DNA of 64,000 nt from Wyeomyia smithii (Eukaryota; Arthropoda; Insecta; Diptera; Culicidae). Numbering within the stretch: position 1 is the first letter of the stretch; each line of letters begins with the position of its first letter. Position numbers and translations under genes: made by a program. The notes beneath the pieces are model-generated. The model worked only from the letters and a program-made list of their open reading frames with translations. It ran no database searches and was not told the DNA's origin. The DNA lies in the NCBI RefSeq assembly GCF_029784165.1, contig NC_073696.1:106042665-106106664 (forward strand). Reading direction: 5' to 3'. Below are positions 1 through 12,258 of the stretch, piece by piece.

Positions 1-397
1 AGGGGCGCATTTCGCGCATTACTCAACCCAGATAACCTGGTATTGCTGCTAAAATCACTTCCATGTATCACATTTACTCAAAATAGAACGAGACACCAAC
101 ATTAACCCATCATTCACTCGATATCGTGTCTTATCTGTACCTAACATGTTCGCTGTACGGTTCCCTCTACCGGTTCGGTACAGTCTGGCATCGTTATCAA
201 ATCGGAAAGGTCGTCACATCACTAGTAGGCTACGCAACCATTAGCCCTGTTGTCGCAACGAAAACTCGCGCCCAACAATGAGAAAACTGCTGCCACCACC
301 CAAACATGTTTGTTATTTTATGATGCCCTTTTCGAAGCATTATCCTAATTGCACGGCGAGACTGGATCTAATATTTTCACTTTTATCTCATTTCCAG
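1..397 (+). other. Upstream non-coding sequence ending in a splice acceptor
   Basis: This stretch precedes the first coding exon. It ends in a pyrimidine-rich tract followed by cag, a good 3' splice site, so at least its last part is probably an intron and the real 5' end of the gene lies outside the window. A frame is open from an ATG at 278 into the exon, but it runs through the acceptor. I think that upstream Met is not used. Confidence 0.5.
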
Positions 398-811
398 ATG
401 GCACACCTTCAGAGGCACCGGCTGGAGTCGGTCAGTGACAACAGTGCTCCTTCCACCTCGAGCAAATCGGACAGTTCTGACGGCTCCGCATCGGAAATCT
501 GTGAGGTTATTCAGGAGTGGTCATTAGACCCCGAGTCTCAATCCATTCCCAGTCAGAACAGCAGTGGAAGTAGTTCAAGTGGCAGTAGCCATCATCACCA
601 TCACCACCATCATCATCATCACCGCCACAGTCAACAGCAACAACAACAACAGCAACAACAACTAGCCGCAATGAATGGCAACTACATCAATGAGGATGAC
701 ACAGCGTTGGACTACGATGCCAAGCACGATTTGATCAGTCTGGACAATGGCATGATAACCGATTTTGAGCGGGCCCAAGTGGAGAGCTTCTTCAGCGGAC
801 TCGGTACCGAG
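398..811 (+). CDS. Exon 1 of a WH1/CRIB-like protein gene (315 aa in total)
   Basis: First visible coding exon of a three-exon gene (398-811, 14509-14755, 14822-15108; 948 bp with stop). ATG 398 follows directly on an AG acceptor, and the exon ends at GAG|gtgagt, phase 0. The 138 residues encoded are low-complexity: Ser-rich to about residue 64, an 11-His tract at 65-75, ten Gln at 79-88, then an acidic segment. Residues 120-138 lead into a folded domain continued in exon 2. The whole protein reads as disordered N-terminus, WH1/EVH1-like domain (about 125-250), basic KRKSKK patch (261-266) and CRIB-like motif (279-291). In WASP-type proteins this order links Rho-family GTPases to actin assembly. 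Here there is no polyproline or VCA region, so an adaptor role is my inference. I do not recognise the gene by name. Another exon upstream of 398 is possible. Confidence 0.8.
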
Positions 812-2998
812 GTGAGTGTGGCCCTACAGCGGCGCTCTTTTATTATGGCTAACGTCGCGTTTACGTAGAACCGCGGGCAATCGTTTATCATATGTGAGTT
901 CCGCTGACTCATGAAGATGGTATGTTTCTGATTTTTTCTTTTGTTATCCATCGTGGGTGGCGATGATCAAAACAAACGATAAAATCAATACGACGGAAAA
1001 AATATATTTAAAAAAATACTTGGTATGCTTAGATGAGCAATATTTTAATCGATACGTTTACTGCCGACTAAACTGTCAGTAAAATACCTACATCAAACGA
1101 TAATTTCCGCCCTAGAACGAGTCACGCTTCCCGAGACTATCCGCTAAACACGTGTCTCGAATGGCGTCATTCAAAGTGAACAAACAACGTAGATGTGTAG
1201 CTTATAATTAATAAGACGGAGGCTGTAGTACATCACATTCAGAAGTCACCGGGCTCCTCCCGGCTGGGGATATCACCCAGATTACGATGATAAAAGACAA
1301 TCTGCACCATTCATAGAGTAGGTCAGTAGTTGAACAGAAATCTAATGCAGCTGAAATCACGATTGTGCACCGTATTCACCGAGAAAAATACCATTCTATT
1401 CAATGATGCACAAAAAGATGATCGCAGGCGTCTCATTGGTCGCGTTTTTTTGCAAACAAATAGCAAAAGTTTCGCTCATTTTGTATGCATGAGATGGTGC
1501 TGCACTAGGTAATGCGTACCGTCTGGTTCAATTTTTGTCCAATTCGTATGCACACTATTGTTATGGCAGCGGCACGGAGTGCTGATGCATATTGAAAAAG
1601 GATGAAGAACCTAGTGACACAGGTGTCATCGACCGTTCTGTAAATGGTTCAATGTAGTGCAGTGTATCGAACTGGATTGTAATCCGTTGGGATAAAAGCT
1701 CATGACCAAAAAAATGCCGAATTTTAACGAACTTTTTGTGACTTGTGCATGGTTTGAAATACTGTTTCAATTTTTGATGATGGTATGGCTGCCAAATGCC
1801 ACTGGAAGCCGCACTCATTATAATTGAAATGACTATGCGAGAAAAAACCAACCGAAACTCATTTGCGTAATTTCGAGCTTCTAAGATTACAGCCAGTCTC
1901 TTATTTATTCTTTTTAATTTTTTTAACTTTAGTTTTGGAATATTGGGAAGATTCCTGCTCGAATTATGGGGTAGTATTTTTTCAACGAGCAGAACTTTTT
2001 TAAATTCAATTTAGCGCAGTAAACACTCCCACCCAAGTAAACTTCGTGCAGAGAATTTTCAAACAAGCGCTTAAATTAACATCTGGAAAGTGGTGATGAC
2101 ACACTTCTTACAGTTTATAAACAACTTCTCATAAACTCATGCAATTTTACAACGGCTCAATTGATCACTAGGGAAGACATTTTGGATAGCTTTGGATGGG
2201 ATGTTTATTATTTTCAATGGAGACACCCAGTATTGGGTTATTCCTCAATATCATAAAACACATGACTGGGATTTTCGTTTTTGTTCTGGTTTTACTGTGA
2301 TAGGGGTTTTCTCAAATGTTTCAAAATAATTAAAAGTTCAGAAGTATATTTTTCATTAAACTTTTTGGGTCACACAAATATCAATCTGTCACAAGTCGGT
2401 GACTCTCGCTTTTGAGAATTTCAACTACAAATAATACATAACTGTTTTTGATTCATATAACACTTGCCCATATGTTGACTACTTAGTAAAGCTTTTTCAT
2501 GCTCGAATATACAGTGAAGTCTTTTTTACGCGTTTTTACGAGGATTGCTTTTCTCCATTACTCAACAACGGTACAAGATATCGACCTCATTTCAATCACG
2601 TTTCCCTTTTTAGACCATGAGTGATCATATCAAAGATTTTCAAAAAAAAAAAACAATTGTTGGTGTAAATACTCAAGATGTAAAATATTGCATTTCGGTC
2701 TATAAATTTTGACCAGTTTCATATTTAAACGAGGTTTAAACATTTTAGGACGGTTTTTTTCGTTAAATTTCCAACTCAAAAAAGTCTTTTTTTTAAGCAG
2801 GTCCATACATATTTGGAACGCATCCTCCACGTAAAAAAGGCCATAAACAAAATTTAATTATTACAGCCAGTGTAATCAACAGTATTTCGTTCATTGCAAT
2901 GTATCTTTCTTGGATAAGTAAAGTTTTCAATTTTCGGGCCTCTTGCAGACAATTAATATGCTTTAAAAAAACTGACAACTCTTATTAAAGCATTTCGA

Positions 2999-3017
2999 CT
3001 CTCTCTCTCTCTCTCTC
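2999..3017. repeat. (CT)n microsatellite
   Basis: Short uninterrupted CT dinucleotide run within intron 1. Confidence 0.85.
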
Positions 3018-3566
3018 AGTAGCTAGCTTTAAAGTTTGTGGTTTTATCGTTTATCTTATTTTAACAATTCATTTTTTATCATTCGTGACATTAAAATTAA
3101 TATTAAATTTATTTCTCAACACAAATGTTAAATTGAAGGCGTATTAAGGTCCATGCAAGTCCACAAGAGAGCGAAGGGGGTGATGATGAATATTTTTCCA
3201 AAAAAAAATACATTGGACTCTAATAAAAATTACACAGAGGTTCTGGTTTTAGATTCATTGTCAGCTATATTTTAAATAAATTTTTAATCATTTGATTCGT
3301 TACTTTTTGTTTTTTGAAAAGATTCTTCAGGCATATTGAGAACCTCTCAAGAATTTCAGGTAAAATAGGATATATTATTTTCTTTCGTTAGTGCTTAAAG
3401 TTTTTTTTAGGATAATTTGAATCAATTATTACAAACTTTGTTGTATCTCTTTGAGGCACTTTTTACTAAGCTGTGACCTAATTTTAGAATTAGTTTCATC
3501 CATTTATGGAACTACTTTTAGCTAAATTTGGAATAATTTTGCGCTTTGCACTTTTAGTACAGCCTA

Positions 3567-4871
3567 CAGGGTGACAAAAAAGTCCGGTCACACAGGAAAA
3601 TCTCAATATTTCAAAGATTAAGAAGAAAATCTGAATCTGGCTTTCATAGCTTTATCCAGTAACTCATAAAGATACTTCACAGACGATATCTCGGAATTAC
3701 ACCACCTTTCTCTGATCGAACCAGCTTCAGACGTCTCGGAAAGTCGTCGCAAGCGGCGCGCACATGCTCCATCGGCATCTCGTCCCAGATTTTCGTGATA
3801 ACTCGCTTGAATTACTCCAAATTTGTTATTTTATAGTCGTTCAGCTTGGACATCATGTATCCCCACACGAAATAATCCAGTGGATTCAGATCCGGAGACG
3901 ACGGAGGCCATTCATTCTTCGAAATTAAATCGGTCAAGTTTTCCTTACACCACGCCTGAACAACCTTTGCGGTATGGGATGGGGCGCCATCTTGCTGGAA
4001 GCAGTAGTAATCGTATTCAAACAATAGTTCAGCTTGAGGCCGAACATTTTTATTCAAAACCGTGTCCAGGTAGTACGCTGCGTTGATTTTGACCCCTGTT
4101 ATCGATAAAAATAGGAGGCAGTTTACCTCTCTTGCTAATGGCTCCCCAAACCATCACTGACGTCTTATTTTGGAACCGGGAAACGTTCAGCTTGCCTGCA
4201 AGAGCTTGCTGGAGGCTCACACTTCAAACTCGATCATTTTGGCGATTGACTGTTTGCTCCAAAACGAACAGCTTCTCGTCCGAAAAAGTAATCTCGTCAT
4301 CTGCGCGCCAACCGAGCAACTCCCGCGACCGTTGGTACCTCTTGTCCTTTGTAGCTTTGGTAACCCCATGAACCACCTGTTTTTTGTACGGTGTAAGTTT
4401 TAAATCCTTGTGCAGAAGCAGGCGGATTGATTCTCGGTTCGTTTTAAGGTTCCTGGCCAGCTTCCGTGCAGATTGGGCGGGATTCCGGCGAATCCGGTTT
4501 CGTATAATCTTTTTCAGTCTTGGAGTTCTCACAGACCTTGGTCGTCCAGATCGTGCCTTGTCCTCGGTGCCTCCGGTCTCTAGGTACCGATTTATGGTCC
4601 GGTACACGAATTTCCGGTTGATTCCGAGCGGTTTTAGGTGTATGAATATGTGTCCGGGTTTGTACCCTTTCTCATATTCAGCGATAACAGCTGCTCTTAA
4701 TTCTGCCATGGCTCACAACACAATGTAAACAAACTGCACAGAAACGAAACTCTGCCACTTCGGGCAGCAAAGTTAACCCTTTCATTTGACATATAGATGG
4801 CATCAGAGAAATGCAACGTGTAGGCTACAGGCGACCCCAAAAAAGTGTGACCGGACTTTTTTGTCACCGTG
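3567..4871 (-). mobile_element. Tc1/mariner element, DD37D type, full length but dead
   Basis: The ends are near-perfect 27-bp inverted repeats, 3567-3593 and 4845-4871 (left begins cagggtgacaaaaaagtccg), flanked by TA at 3565-3566 and 4872-4873 as expected for this superfamily. The 1305-bp body carries one transposase gene on the minus strand. Target, termini and length all fit a complete mariner-type element that later decayed. Confidence 0.92.
3683..4709 (-). pseudogene. Tc1/mariner (DD37D) transposase pseudogene
   Basis: Reads from ATG 4709. A paired helix-turn-helix region (first about 120 residues, with GRPRSVRTPRLKK) binds the TIRs in this family. The first catalytic Asp lies in FSDEK near residue 143. 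A stop then falls at 4224, and downstream frames carry VMVWGAISKRGK. The second catalytic Asp is in FQQDGAPSH, with exactly 37 residues to the third in NPLDYFVWG, hence DD37D. An in-frame stop follows TNLE at about 3812, and the C-terminus continues past it (KRVITKIWDEMP) to near 3683. At least one frameshift (about 4100) and two stops make it non-functional. A Tc1 DD34E assignment does not fit the spacing. Confidence 0.88.
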
Positions 4872-5384
4872 TAAATTTAAACCAATATCTTTTTGGTTTC
4901 TTCCTTTCGTTAGAATTACTTAATAATTTCAAACAATTTCCAAATCAATTTCTTTTCTCCTCGGGAACGTTCTCAAGCATTTTTAGTTCGGAATTTTGGC
5001 GAATTTTTCCTATGTATTTTAGGATGAATTTTTATTTACTTCTGTTTCTTTTGTACCTCAGAAGCATTTTCAGCCCTTTTTTGTCGTTTTGATCATGTTT
5101 TTAAATCCGTATAAGGCTAAACACATTCTTCCTTGTACCTGATTACAACACCCGTCAATGTGGTACCTTTCTCGTTCGTTTAGCACACAGCTTTCTCACC
5201 ACTAATGTCTTCCTACCTCTGAGTATTTCTAGTGTTACCATTACAAGCAAATATTTCATTATCATGCAATGGCCATTCTCTGTTCCTTTGTTTTTTTATT
5301 ATTCACAGAAAATTTTGTATTTTACATACTATTCTGATGTATCATTCCTCAGGATTTCACTTATGTCACAATGTTACCCTAACG
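4872..5384. other. Intronic sequence, no feature recognised
   Basis: T-rich on the plus strand. It holds only short open frames with no domain signature. It lies between the mariner right end and the 3' remains of RTE-like element B. Confidence 0.5.
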
Positions 5385-6401
5385 CACTCGGTCCACAGCA
5401 GCTTGTCTCCAGTTTCTTGAGCGTATTACATTTCCGAGATCTTGCTCCAATTGGTCCAACCACCTAGCACGTTGTGCGTCTCTACATTTTGTGCCGGCCG
5501 AATTCGAGACTAACACCATTTTTGCGGGATTGTTGTCCGGCATTCCTACAACAAGTCCTGCTCATTGTTCTAGCTTGAGCGTTTTCTAGACCCTGGGCTC
5601 ACGTGTTGCGCAGGTCGTGGTTCATTCTTCGTCTTCATACGCCATCCTTAAATTCTAGAGGACTACCGGTCTTATGAGCGTCGTTTGTGGCGAAGTTTGC
5701 CAGACCTCAACGTCTTGTGGGGTCCGTAGTAGACACGACTTCATGCTACAATACGCCTGCGAATTTCTCTGCTCCAGTTGTTCTCTAACGTTACCAATGA
5801 TCCGAGATACACAAAATCGTCAACCATCTCGAACTCATCTACGTCGATCACTACCCTATTGCCTATCGCGCTCGGTTTCCACTGCTAGCAGATACATAGT
5901 CTTCGTCGTATTCACTTCCAATCTAACCTTTTCTGCTTCACGTTTCAACTTGAGGATTACCTTCAATCACAATGTTGGACAAGAGGCAAGCAAGACCATC
6001 GCCTTGTCGAGGTCCCTTGCGAGTTTCTAACGTGCTCGATACCGCTCCCGAAATCTTCAAACAACACTATACACCATCCATCGTGGCCTTAATCAGTCTT
6101 GTTAGTTCGCGGTACTTTTGAACGCCGCAGTGTAAAGATTGGGTCCGTTGCCGATCGCCCGTCCATAAAACCGGCTTGATAACTTCCCACAATCCTTCGT
6201 GCTAGCGGCGAGAGACGGCAAAAGATGATCTAGGAGAGCACTTTGAAGGCTGCGTTGAGAATCGTGATCACTCTGTAATTTTCACATCCCTACTTGTCGC
6301 CATTCTTGTATATTGGGCATATTACCCTCCTTTCAAGCTGTTCTGTATCCCAGATCCTTACTATCAGCTGATGCAGACTGGAAGCCAACCTATCCGGACC
6401 C
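5385..6401 (-). mobile_element. RTE-like non-LTR element B, 3' part (split by element A)
   Basis: On the minus strand broken frames give reverse-transcriptase and C-terminal signatures. Around 6290-6355 it reads VICPIYKNGDK, the conserved finger/palm motif. Near 5400-5470 it reads RWLDQLEQDLGNV, the basic C-terminal tail typical of this family. The left part carries many frameshifts and stops. It is the downstream half of the element that resumes at 9409. The break falls within the motif order LKxNKSxGKDG - VICPIYK and is caused by insertion of element A. The exact 3' terminus was not found. Confidence 0.75.
6385..6401. repeat. Target-site duplication, left copy (17 bp)
   Basis: The sequence ccaacctatccggaccc here is repeated exactly at 9392-9408. 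The two copies flank element A and belong to the coding sequence of element B. Confidence 0.9.
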
Positions 6402-9391
6402 TTACTTACCTTACCAATCAGACGAGAGCCGTGGTGGCTTTTGCTGTATCAAGAATTTGTCGCCATGTTGCTCGGTTTTGGGCTGTGTTTCGCCAGTTCC
6501 CCAGGCGTCTCATCACCCGCAATTCTCCTTCGATCTGGTCGAGCCATAGTGCACGCTGCGCCCCTCTATTTCTGGTGCCGGCAGGGTTGCTGAAGAGAAG
6601 TGATTTCACAGGGTTGCCGTCCGGCATCCTTACGACATGACCGGCCCACCGCAACCTATCAACTTTCGCCAGGTGTGCATTGGGATTCTCCCCAAGCAGC
6701 GCGTGCAGTTCGTGGTTCATGCGCCGTCGCCATTCTCCGTCTGTACTGCACCGTAGATAGTCCGTAGCACCTTCCGTTCAAAAACTCCAAGAGCGTTAAG
6801 GTCCTCCGCGAGAAGCGTTGTTGTCTCGATACCGTAGAAGACTACCGGTCTTATCAGGGTTTTGTACAGCGTCAACTTCGTGCGTCGTCGCACTCGATTC
6901 GATCGAAGTGTCTTCCGAAGTGAAAAGTAGGCACGATTTCCTGCCTGGATGCTTCTCTGGATCGCTTTGCTGGTGTTATTGTCGGCGGTCACCTGTGACC
7001 CCAAATACACGAACTCGTCGACTACCTCAAGCTCATCACCGTCTACAGAGACTTGAGTTGGGAGGCTGATGTTGTTCTCTTGCGCCATGGTGGCTCTGAT
7101 CAATCGAGTCAGTTTATCCGGAAATCCGTTGTCGTGCATGATCTGCCATCCCGGACGAACGCATATGATTCGCATAGATTCTCTAGGATTCCTCACATTG
7201 GATTCGTGAGCGTCCTTGAATAGGATTCCGGATCGTGTTTGCGATTCCTTTCACGATTCCGTCACCATGTTAATCGGTATCCTGGGGATTCTTACTCAGG
7301 ATTCTCTGCGTGTTAGTAAGGGATAGCTGTTCTCGATCGACTGTATCATAGGCCGCCGTGAAGTCAATGAAGATGTAATGTGTGGGCACGTTGTACTCGC
7401 GACATTTCTGTAAGATCTGTCGGATTGAGAAGATCTGGTCCGTGGTGGCACGGGCTCCCAAGAAACCCGCTTGGTACCCACGAACCTCCTGGTTAAAGGT
7501 GATAGACGACGGAACAGGATCTGTGAGAGTATTTTGTAGGCGGCATTGATAAGCGAGATACCGCGGTAGTTGCGGCACTCCAGCTTGTCGCCCTTCTTGT
7601 AGATGGGACAGATGACTCCCTCCATCCACTCGTCTGGCAGTTTTTTCTCCTCCCAAATCCTGGAAATGACCCAGCGCAGCGCTCTAGCCAGCGCCTTTCT
7701 TCCATGTTTCAAGAGCTCGCTCGGCAGTCCGTCTTTGCCTGCGGCTTTATTGTTTTTCAGCTTCCCGATCTCACAAAGAACTTCGTGAATATCGGGGGCT
7801 GGTACTCGATCATCCGCTGCTGGTGCTCCTAGGTCAGTTCCTGCTCCGCTTCTGTTTACTGTTTCGCCATTCAGGTGTCCATCGAAGTACCTGTACCTCA
7901 CCTGTTGACCACCTCGCTGGCATCCGTGAGAAGGTTCCCATCCGCGTCGTTGCACATGTCGGCTTGTGGCACATAGCCTCTGCGGGACTGGTTTACCTTC
8001 TCATAGAATTTCTGCGTTTCACTGGCACGGTATAGCTGCTCCAGCTCCTCATGCTTACGATCCCCTTGCTGGTGCTTCTTTCGTCTGAGAATCGTGGTCA
8101 TGTCGTTCCGTGCCCGTTTGTAATTGGCCTTGTTCTCTCTCGTTGACCTGCCCAGGTATATCGCTCATGTCCGGTTCTTCTCATTCACCGCTGCCTCGCA
8201 CTCCCCGTCATACCAGTCGTTTCTGCCACTCGGTGCTCCCACTCCTAGTGTCGCTGTTGCGGTCTCCACGATAGCTGTGCGAATGCTGCACCAGCCGTCT
8301 TCGAGAGGCAATGCGCCCAGCCCCTCCGCCGTGGGTAGCACCGCTTCAAGCTGTTGCGCGTATTCCTCCGCAGCTTGGGAGTTCCGGAGCTGCTTGATGT
8401 TGAGCCGCGGGGTTCGGCGATGTCCTCAGGAAGCTGCGAAGTTGACGCATCTCTGGCCGTTGTCGTTCGTCACGGTGTGCAGGCTATGCGGGCCGATCAC
8501 CGGCTTGTACATTTCTTCCCTACCGATCTGCGCGTTCTTGTCCCCGATGACGATCTTGATGTCTCTACGCGAGATTGTAGAGTTCCTCCAGCTGTGCGTA
8601 GAACTCTTCTTTCTCTACATCGAGTCTTCCTTCGTGAGGGCAGTGCACATTGAGGATAGTGTAGTGTAGAACCGGCCTTTTATTCTCAACAAACACAACC
8701 TGTCGCTGATCGCCTGCCACTTGATCACACGACTCTGCATCCTGCCCAGCACTATAAAGCCGGTACCCAGCTCATTGGTTGTGCCGCCGCTCCGGTAGTA
8801 CTGTGCCCTGCGGCCACAAATCCTCCGTACCTTCTCTCCTTTCCGGCAAAGCTCCTAGAGCGCAACGATGTCGAAGTGGCGGGGTTCTAGCTGATCCAGC
8901 AGAATCCGAACGCCACCCGGGGCGTTCAGCGATCTACAGTTCCATGTACCGAGCTTCCAATCGTCGTCTTTATTTCGTCGCCTAGGTCGTTGCCAATTGT
9001 TCCGGTCCGTATTCAATTCTTGATTATTCGTAGTATTTTAATGTTTCGGCATGCTGCCTTACTAGGGCTGCGGATGCCTAGTCTCGCGACGGGGCTGCCG
9101 TATTGGGTGTAGCTGGCGAGACGCCGCATATCATAATTCAGCCGTCCGCTCCGGATCAGACGCCCCTAACATGGGGAACAGACGCTCGGACAAGCTGCCC
9201 TCCTAGGAGTGCAGCTCCCCCTTCCCTGTCAGCATACGACCAAGTTCCCACCGGTTCACTGATCTTCCCTTGGTGTCTCGTATCCCAGTCGGTACCACGT
9301 GGTTGCTGGGCATTATGCTTGGACCACACTGGGGTCTATTTTATGCCAACTAGTACGGGTGTACTGCTGGTACGCACTGCCCAGCCGTTTA
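6402..9391 (-). mobile_element. RTE-like non-LTR retrotransposon A, near full length, inserted into B
   Basis: A 2990-bp element on the minus strand bounded by exact 17-bp duplications. Its 5' end (about 9389) begins gctgggcagtgcgtacc, matching the start of the related copy at 50.53 kb. Its 3' end has a short simple tail of TAAGG/TAAG repeats next to the duplication, as in RTE-type elements. The order is 5' leader (about 9060-9391), AP-endonuclease, linker, reverse transcriptase and C-terminal tail. I favour the RTE clade because of the short 3' tail and the RLRWAGHVVRM C-terminus, but the clade needs a tree. Confidence 0.85.
6418..8990 (-). pseudogene. Endonuclease-reverse transcriptase polyprotein of element A (broken)
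   Basis: The endonuclease starts near 8965 with WKLGTWNCRSLN, but the metal-ligand region reads VAL-stop-ELC, so a stop sits beside the catalytic Glu. The linker and RT fingers are readable at 7955-7296 (KLKNNKAAGKDGLPSELLKH, GVICPIYKKGDKLECRNYRG, LINAAYKILSQILFRRL). A frame change then leads to GFPDKLTRLIRATM, which runs straight into the post-palm sequence EVVDEFVYLGSQVTADN (7196-6717). The segment that should contain the YADD/FADD active site is deleted. The tail with VFERKVLRTIYG and RLRWAGHVVRMPDGNP (6720-6418) is preserved. It cannot encode an active enzyme. Confidence 0.87.
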
Positions 9392-9408
9392 CCAACCTAT
9401 CCGGACCC
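9392..9408. repeat. Target-site duplication, right copy (17 bp)
   Basis: Identical to 6385-6401. It marks the 5' junction of element A. Confidence 0.9.
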
Positions 9409-11040
9409 ATCCTTTCCAACTGATTTGTTGCTCTTGAGCTGCTGAATAGCATCCTTGACTTCACTTATCATGGGGGCAGTATGTCTCCCTCATTCTCTCA
9501 TTGACGAATTCGTTCCTCCTACCGTCTTGATCCTCTGCCTTTCATTGTAGTACAGCTCTCACCTGTTGATCACCTCACGTTCATTCGAGAATATTTCTCC
9601 ATCTTTATCCCGACAAATTTCAGATCGTGGCACAAAGCCTGCGCGGTATGCGTTCAGTTTCTTATAGAATTTACGTGTTTCTTGAGATCGATACAGCTCC
9701 ATTTTCTCACACTCCAGCTCTTCCGGGCGAAGTTTTTTGTCCCGGAAAAGATGGGTCTGCTGTCTTCGTTTCTGTTTGTATCGACTCATGTTATAACGGG
9801 TTCTTTGTCGTTACGTCGATTTCTCTAGACGAATCCAACAGCACCTTCCGTTGCATTGTCAATGGCTGTTTTCACAGAACTCCAGCAGTCCTCAAGAGGG
9901 GTTTCGGTAAGCTTCTTCTCATCCGGCAACACTACCTCAAGGCATTACGCGTACCGATCCAGATCATACCGCGGCGGGCGACGGTAGCGGATGTTGTTGA
10001 CAACCGAAAGTCTTTCGCGCATCAGGAGATAGTGGTTAGAAAGGACGTTTGCGCGACGAACGTCGATAATATCCGAGAAGTGCCTTTCGTCAATCAAAAC
10101 ATGATTGATTTGTGTTTCAGTCTGTTGTGGCGATCTCCAGGAGTACTGATATGGGAGGCTATGCTGGATGTAGGCTTAGTATGGGCATATTCTAGAAAGC
10201 GGAAAGTCAATGAGTCGAAAGCCGTTTTCGTTCGTGAGCCGGTGTGCGCTGAACTTTTCAATAACCGGCTTGAATTTCTCCTCCTGAACAACCTGAGCGT
10301 TGAGATCTACAAAAACTATTTTGACGTCATGTTTTGGGCAGCTATCGTATGCACGCTTTAGCTACGCGTAAAAGGACGTTCTTATCGTCATCGTAACTTC
10401 CCAGTTAAGGGCAATGCACGTTAATGATGCGTCGGCCGTTGAAGAAACGGCCTCTAATCCTCAACTTGCACATTCTGTTGTCGATTGCCCATCACCGAAT
10501 CACACGCTTCTACATTTTGCCCATCGCAATGAAAGCTGTGCCCAGCTCGTGTGTGTTGCCGCAGCTCTGGTAGGTGGTGTAACCATCTATATACGTATGT
10601 ACCGATAGTCCCTTCCAGCATACCTCCTGCAGTACTTCAATATCGACCTTGGTGGCTCTCAATAAGGAGATCCAAGCTTCCAATCGTTAGTCCGTTTCGT
10701 TGCCGAGGTCTAAGCCAATTTTTCCGGTCCGTATTAACATTAGTTACCTTCAGTATTGATTGTTTCAACGGATGTCTTGTAAGGCCTACACCAACCCCTA
10801 GTCTCGCTGGAGTACCATGGTGACTGGACTGTTGAGAGTCCCACACTGGCACCAGGACGTTGATCAGTCCCCCTATCCTGCGCTGTTTTGAGCCGCACCG
10901 TCTTGTCCAACAGACGCTCGGATTGACGAAGCATTTCCTCTACCGCCAAGATATGGTTACGCGCCCATGATCGCGTCACATCTTCCCACTTAACTATTGA
11001 CGGAAGACAACATTGCCGCTCCTTCCACGTTGTCAACTCA
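9409..11040 (-). mobile_element. RTE-like non-LTR element B, 5' part
   Basis: Continues element B after the 17-bp duplication. Minus-strand frame 9789-9559 encodes the linker after the endonuclease (KMELYRSQETRKFYKKLNAYRAGFVPRSEICRDKDGEIFSNEREVINR), closely parallel to the linkers of the other copies here. Broken endonuclease sequence follows to about 10720, and a leader-like segment resembling that of element A to about 10850. A minus-strand open frame of 98 codons at 11036-10740 lies over this leader and is not clearly coding. The 5' limit at about 11040 is approximate, since the next repeat begins at 11051. Confidence 0.7.
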
Positions 11041-11050
11041 CCATTTGAAT

Positions 11051-11655
11051 CCTACAGTGAAAACGTTTTCATTTGATTTTCAGCGTTTCAATTTTTTTGG
11101 AAATTTATTACTTTGAGTTTTGTAGAATGAACTGCAAAGAAACCGCAATCCGAAAGGTCCGTTCTTGGATCAACTTGGATAACGACCTCTGTTTGAATTC
11201 AATTTTCGCTTTACCTGAGGAACGGTGAAGATGATTTGGTTTGATTTTAAGCAAATTTTAACGCGTGAAATATTTCACCAAAGTATAAAAACTCGTTTCA
11301 AGGAAGAAAATTTGGTGTGGTGTGGTTGTAATTTTCGAAGAATTTCGCTAGTGAAATTGTTTTTAATCAGCACCGGTTGAACAGCAGTTTTCAGTATCGA
11401 TAACGAGTACATTAAGAGCTGTGGGTATATTCAAAAAATCTAGTCAAATGTTCAGTTCTCTAGTTTAGTGATGCTTCTGCTCTAAATTTTTTTTTAATTT
11501 CATTGATTGGCTAATGAGCAATTCCACAAAAGACGGGAAATCACAAAACTTTCAAGCTCGTTTTAATTTTTGTTGATATAATTCACTAATGACAAATCGC
11601 AAATAGTCGTTTTCTGGTAGTGATCGATCAAAATTTTGTTACCAATTTCAAAATC
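11051..11655. repeat. 605-bp tandem duplication, unit 1
   Basis: Starts cctacagtgaaaacg and is followed head-to-tail by a nearly identical unit with a period of 605 bp. The AT-rich content has no open frame of note. It includes a 14-bp perfect palindrome gtgaaatatttcac near 11265-11280. Confidence 0.92.
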
Positions 11656-12258
11656 CCTACAGTGAAAACGTTTTCATTTGATTTTCAGCGTTTCAATTTT
11701 TTTGGAAATTTATTACTTTGAGTTTTGTAGAATTAACTGCAAAGAAACCGCAATCCGAAAGGTCCGTTCTTGGATCAACTTGGATAACGACCTCTGTTTG
11801 AATTCAATTTTCGCTTTACCTGAGAAACGGTGAAGATGATTTGGTTTGATTTTAAGCAAATTTTAACGCGTGAAATATTTCACCAAAGTATAAAAACTCG
11901 TTTCAAGGAAGAAAATTTGGTGTGGTGTGGTTGTAATTTTCGAAGAATTTCGCTAGTGAAATTGTTTTTAATCAGCACCGGTTGAACAGCAGTTTTCAGT
12001 ATCGATAACGAGTACATTAAGAGCTGTGGGTATATTCAAAAAATCTAGTCAAATGTTCAGTTCTCTAGTTTAGTGATGCTTCTGCTCTAAATTTTTTTTT
12101 AATTTCATTGATTGGCTAATGAGCAATTCCACAAAAGACGGGAAATCACAAAACTTTCAAGCTCGTTTTAATTTTTGTTGATATAATTCACTAATGACAA
12201 ATCGCAAATAGTCGTTTTCTGGTAGTGATCGATCAAAATTTTGTTACCAATTTAAAAA
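11656..12258. repeat. 605-bp tandem duplication, unit 2
   Basis: Repeats unit 1 with only a few substitutions (gaatgaac to gaattaac; gaggaacgg to gagaaacgg), so the duplication is recent. Similarity ends at about 12250 (ttaccaattt). Confidence 0.92.

Noticed and set aside
278..397. Upstream Met at 278 as start of the first gene
   Set aside because: The frame runs through a good acceptor (pyrimidine tract plus cag at 395-397), and the 40 added residues look like translated intron.
8124..8669. 181-codon plus-strand open frame and other plus-strand frames over elements A and B
   Set aside because: They are antisense to the endonuclease-reverse transcriptase coding sequence.
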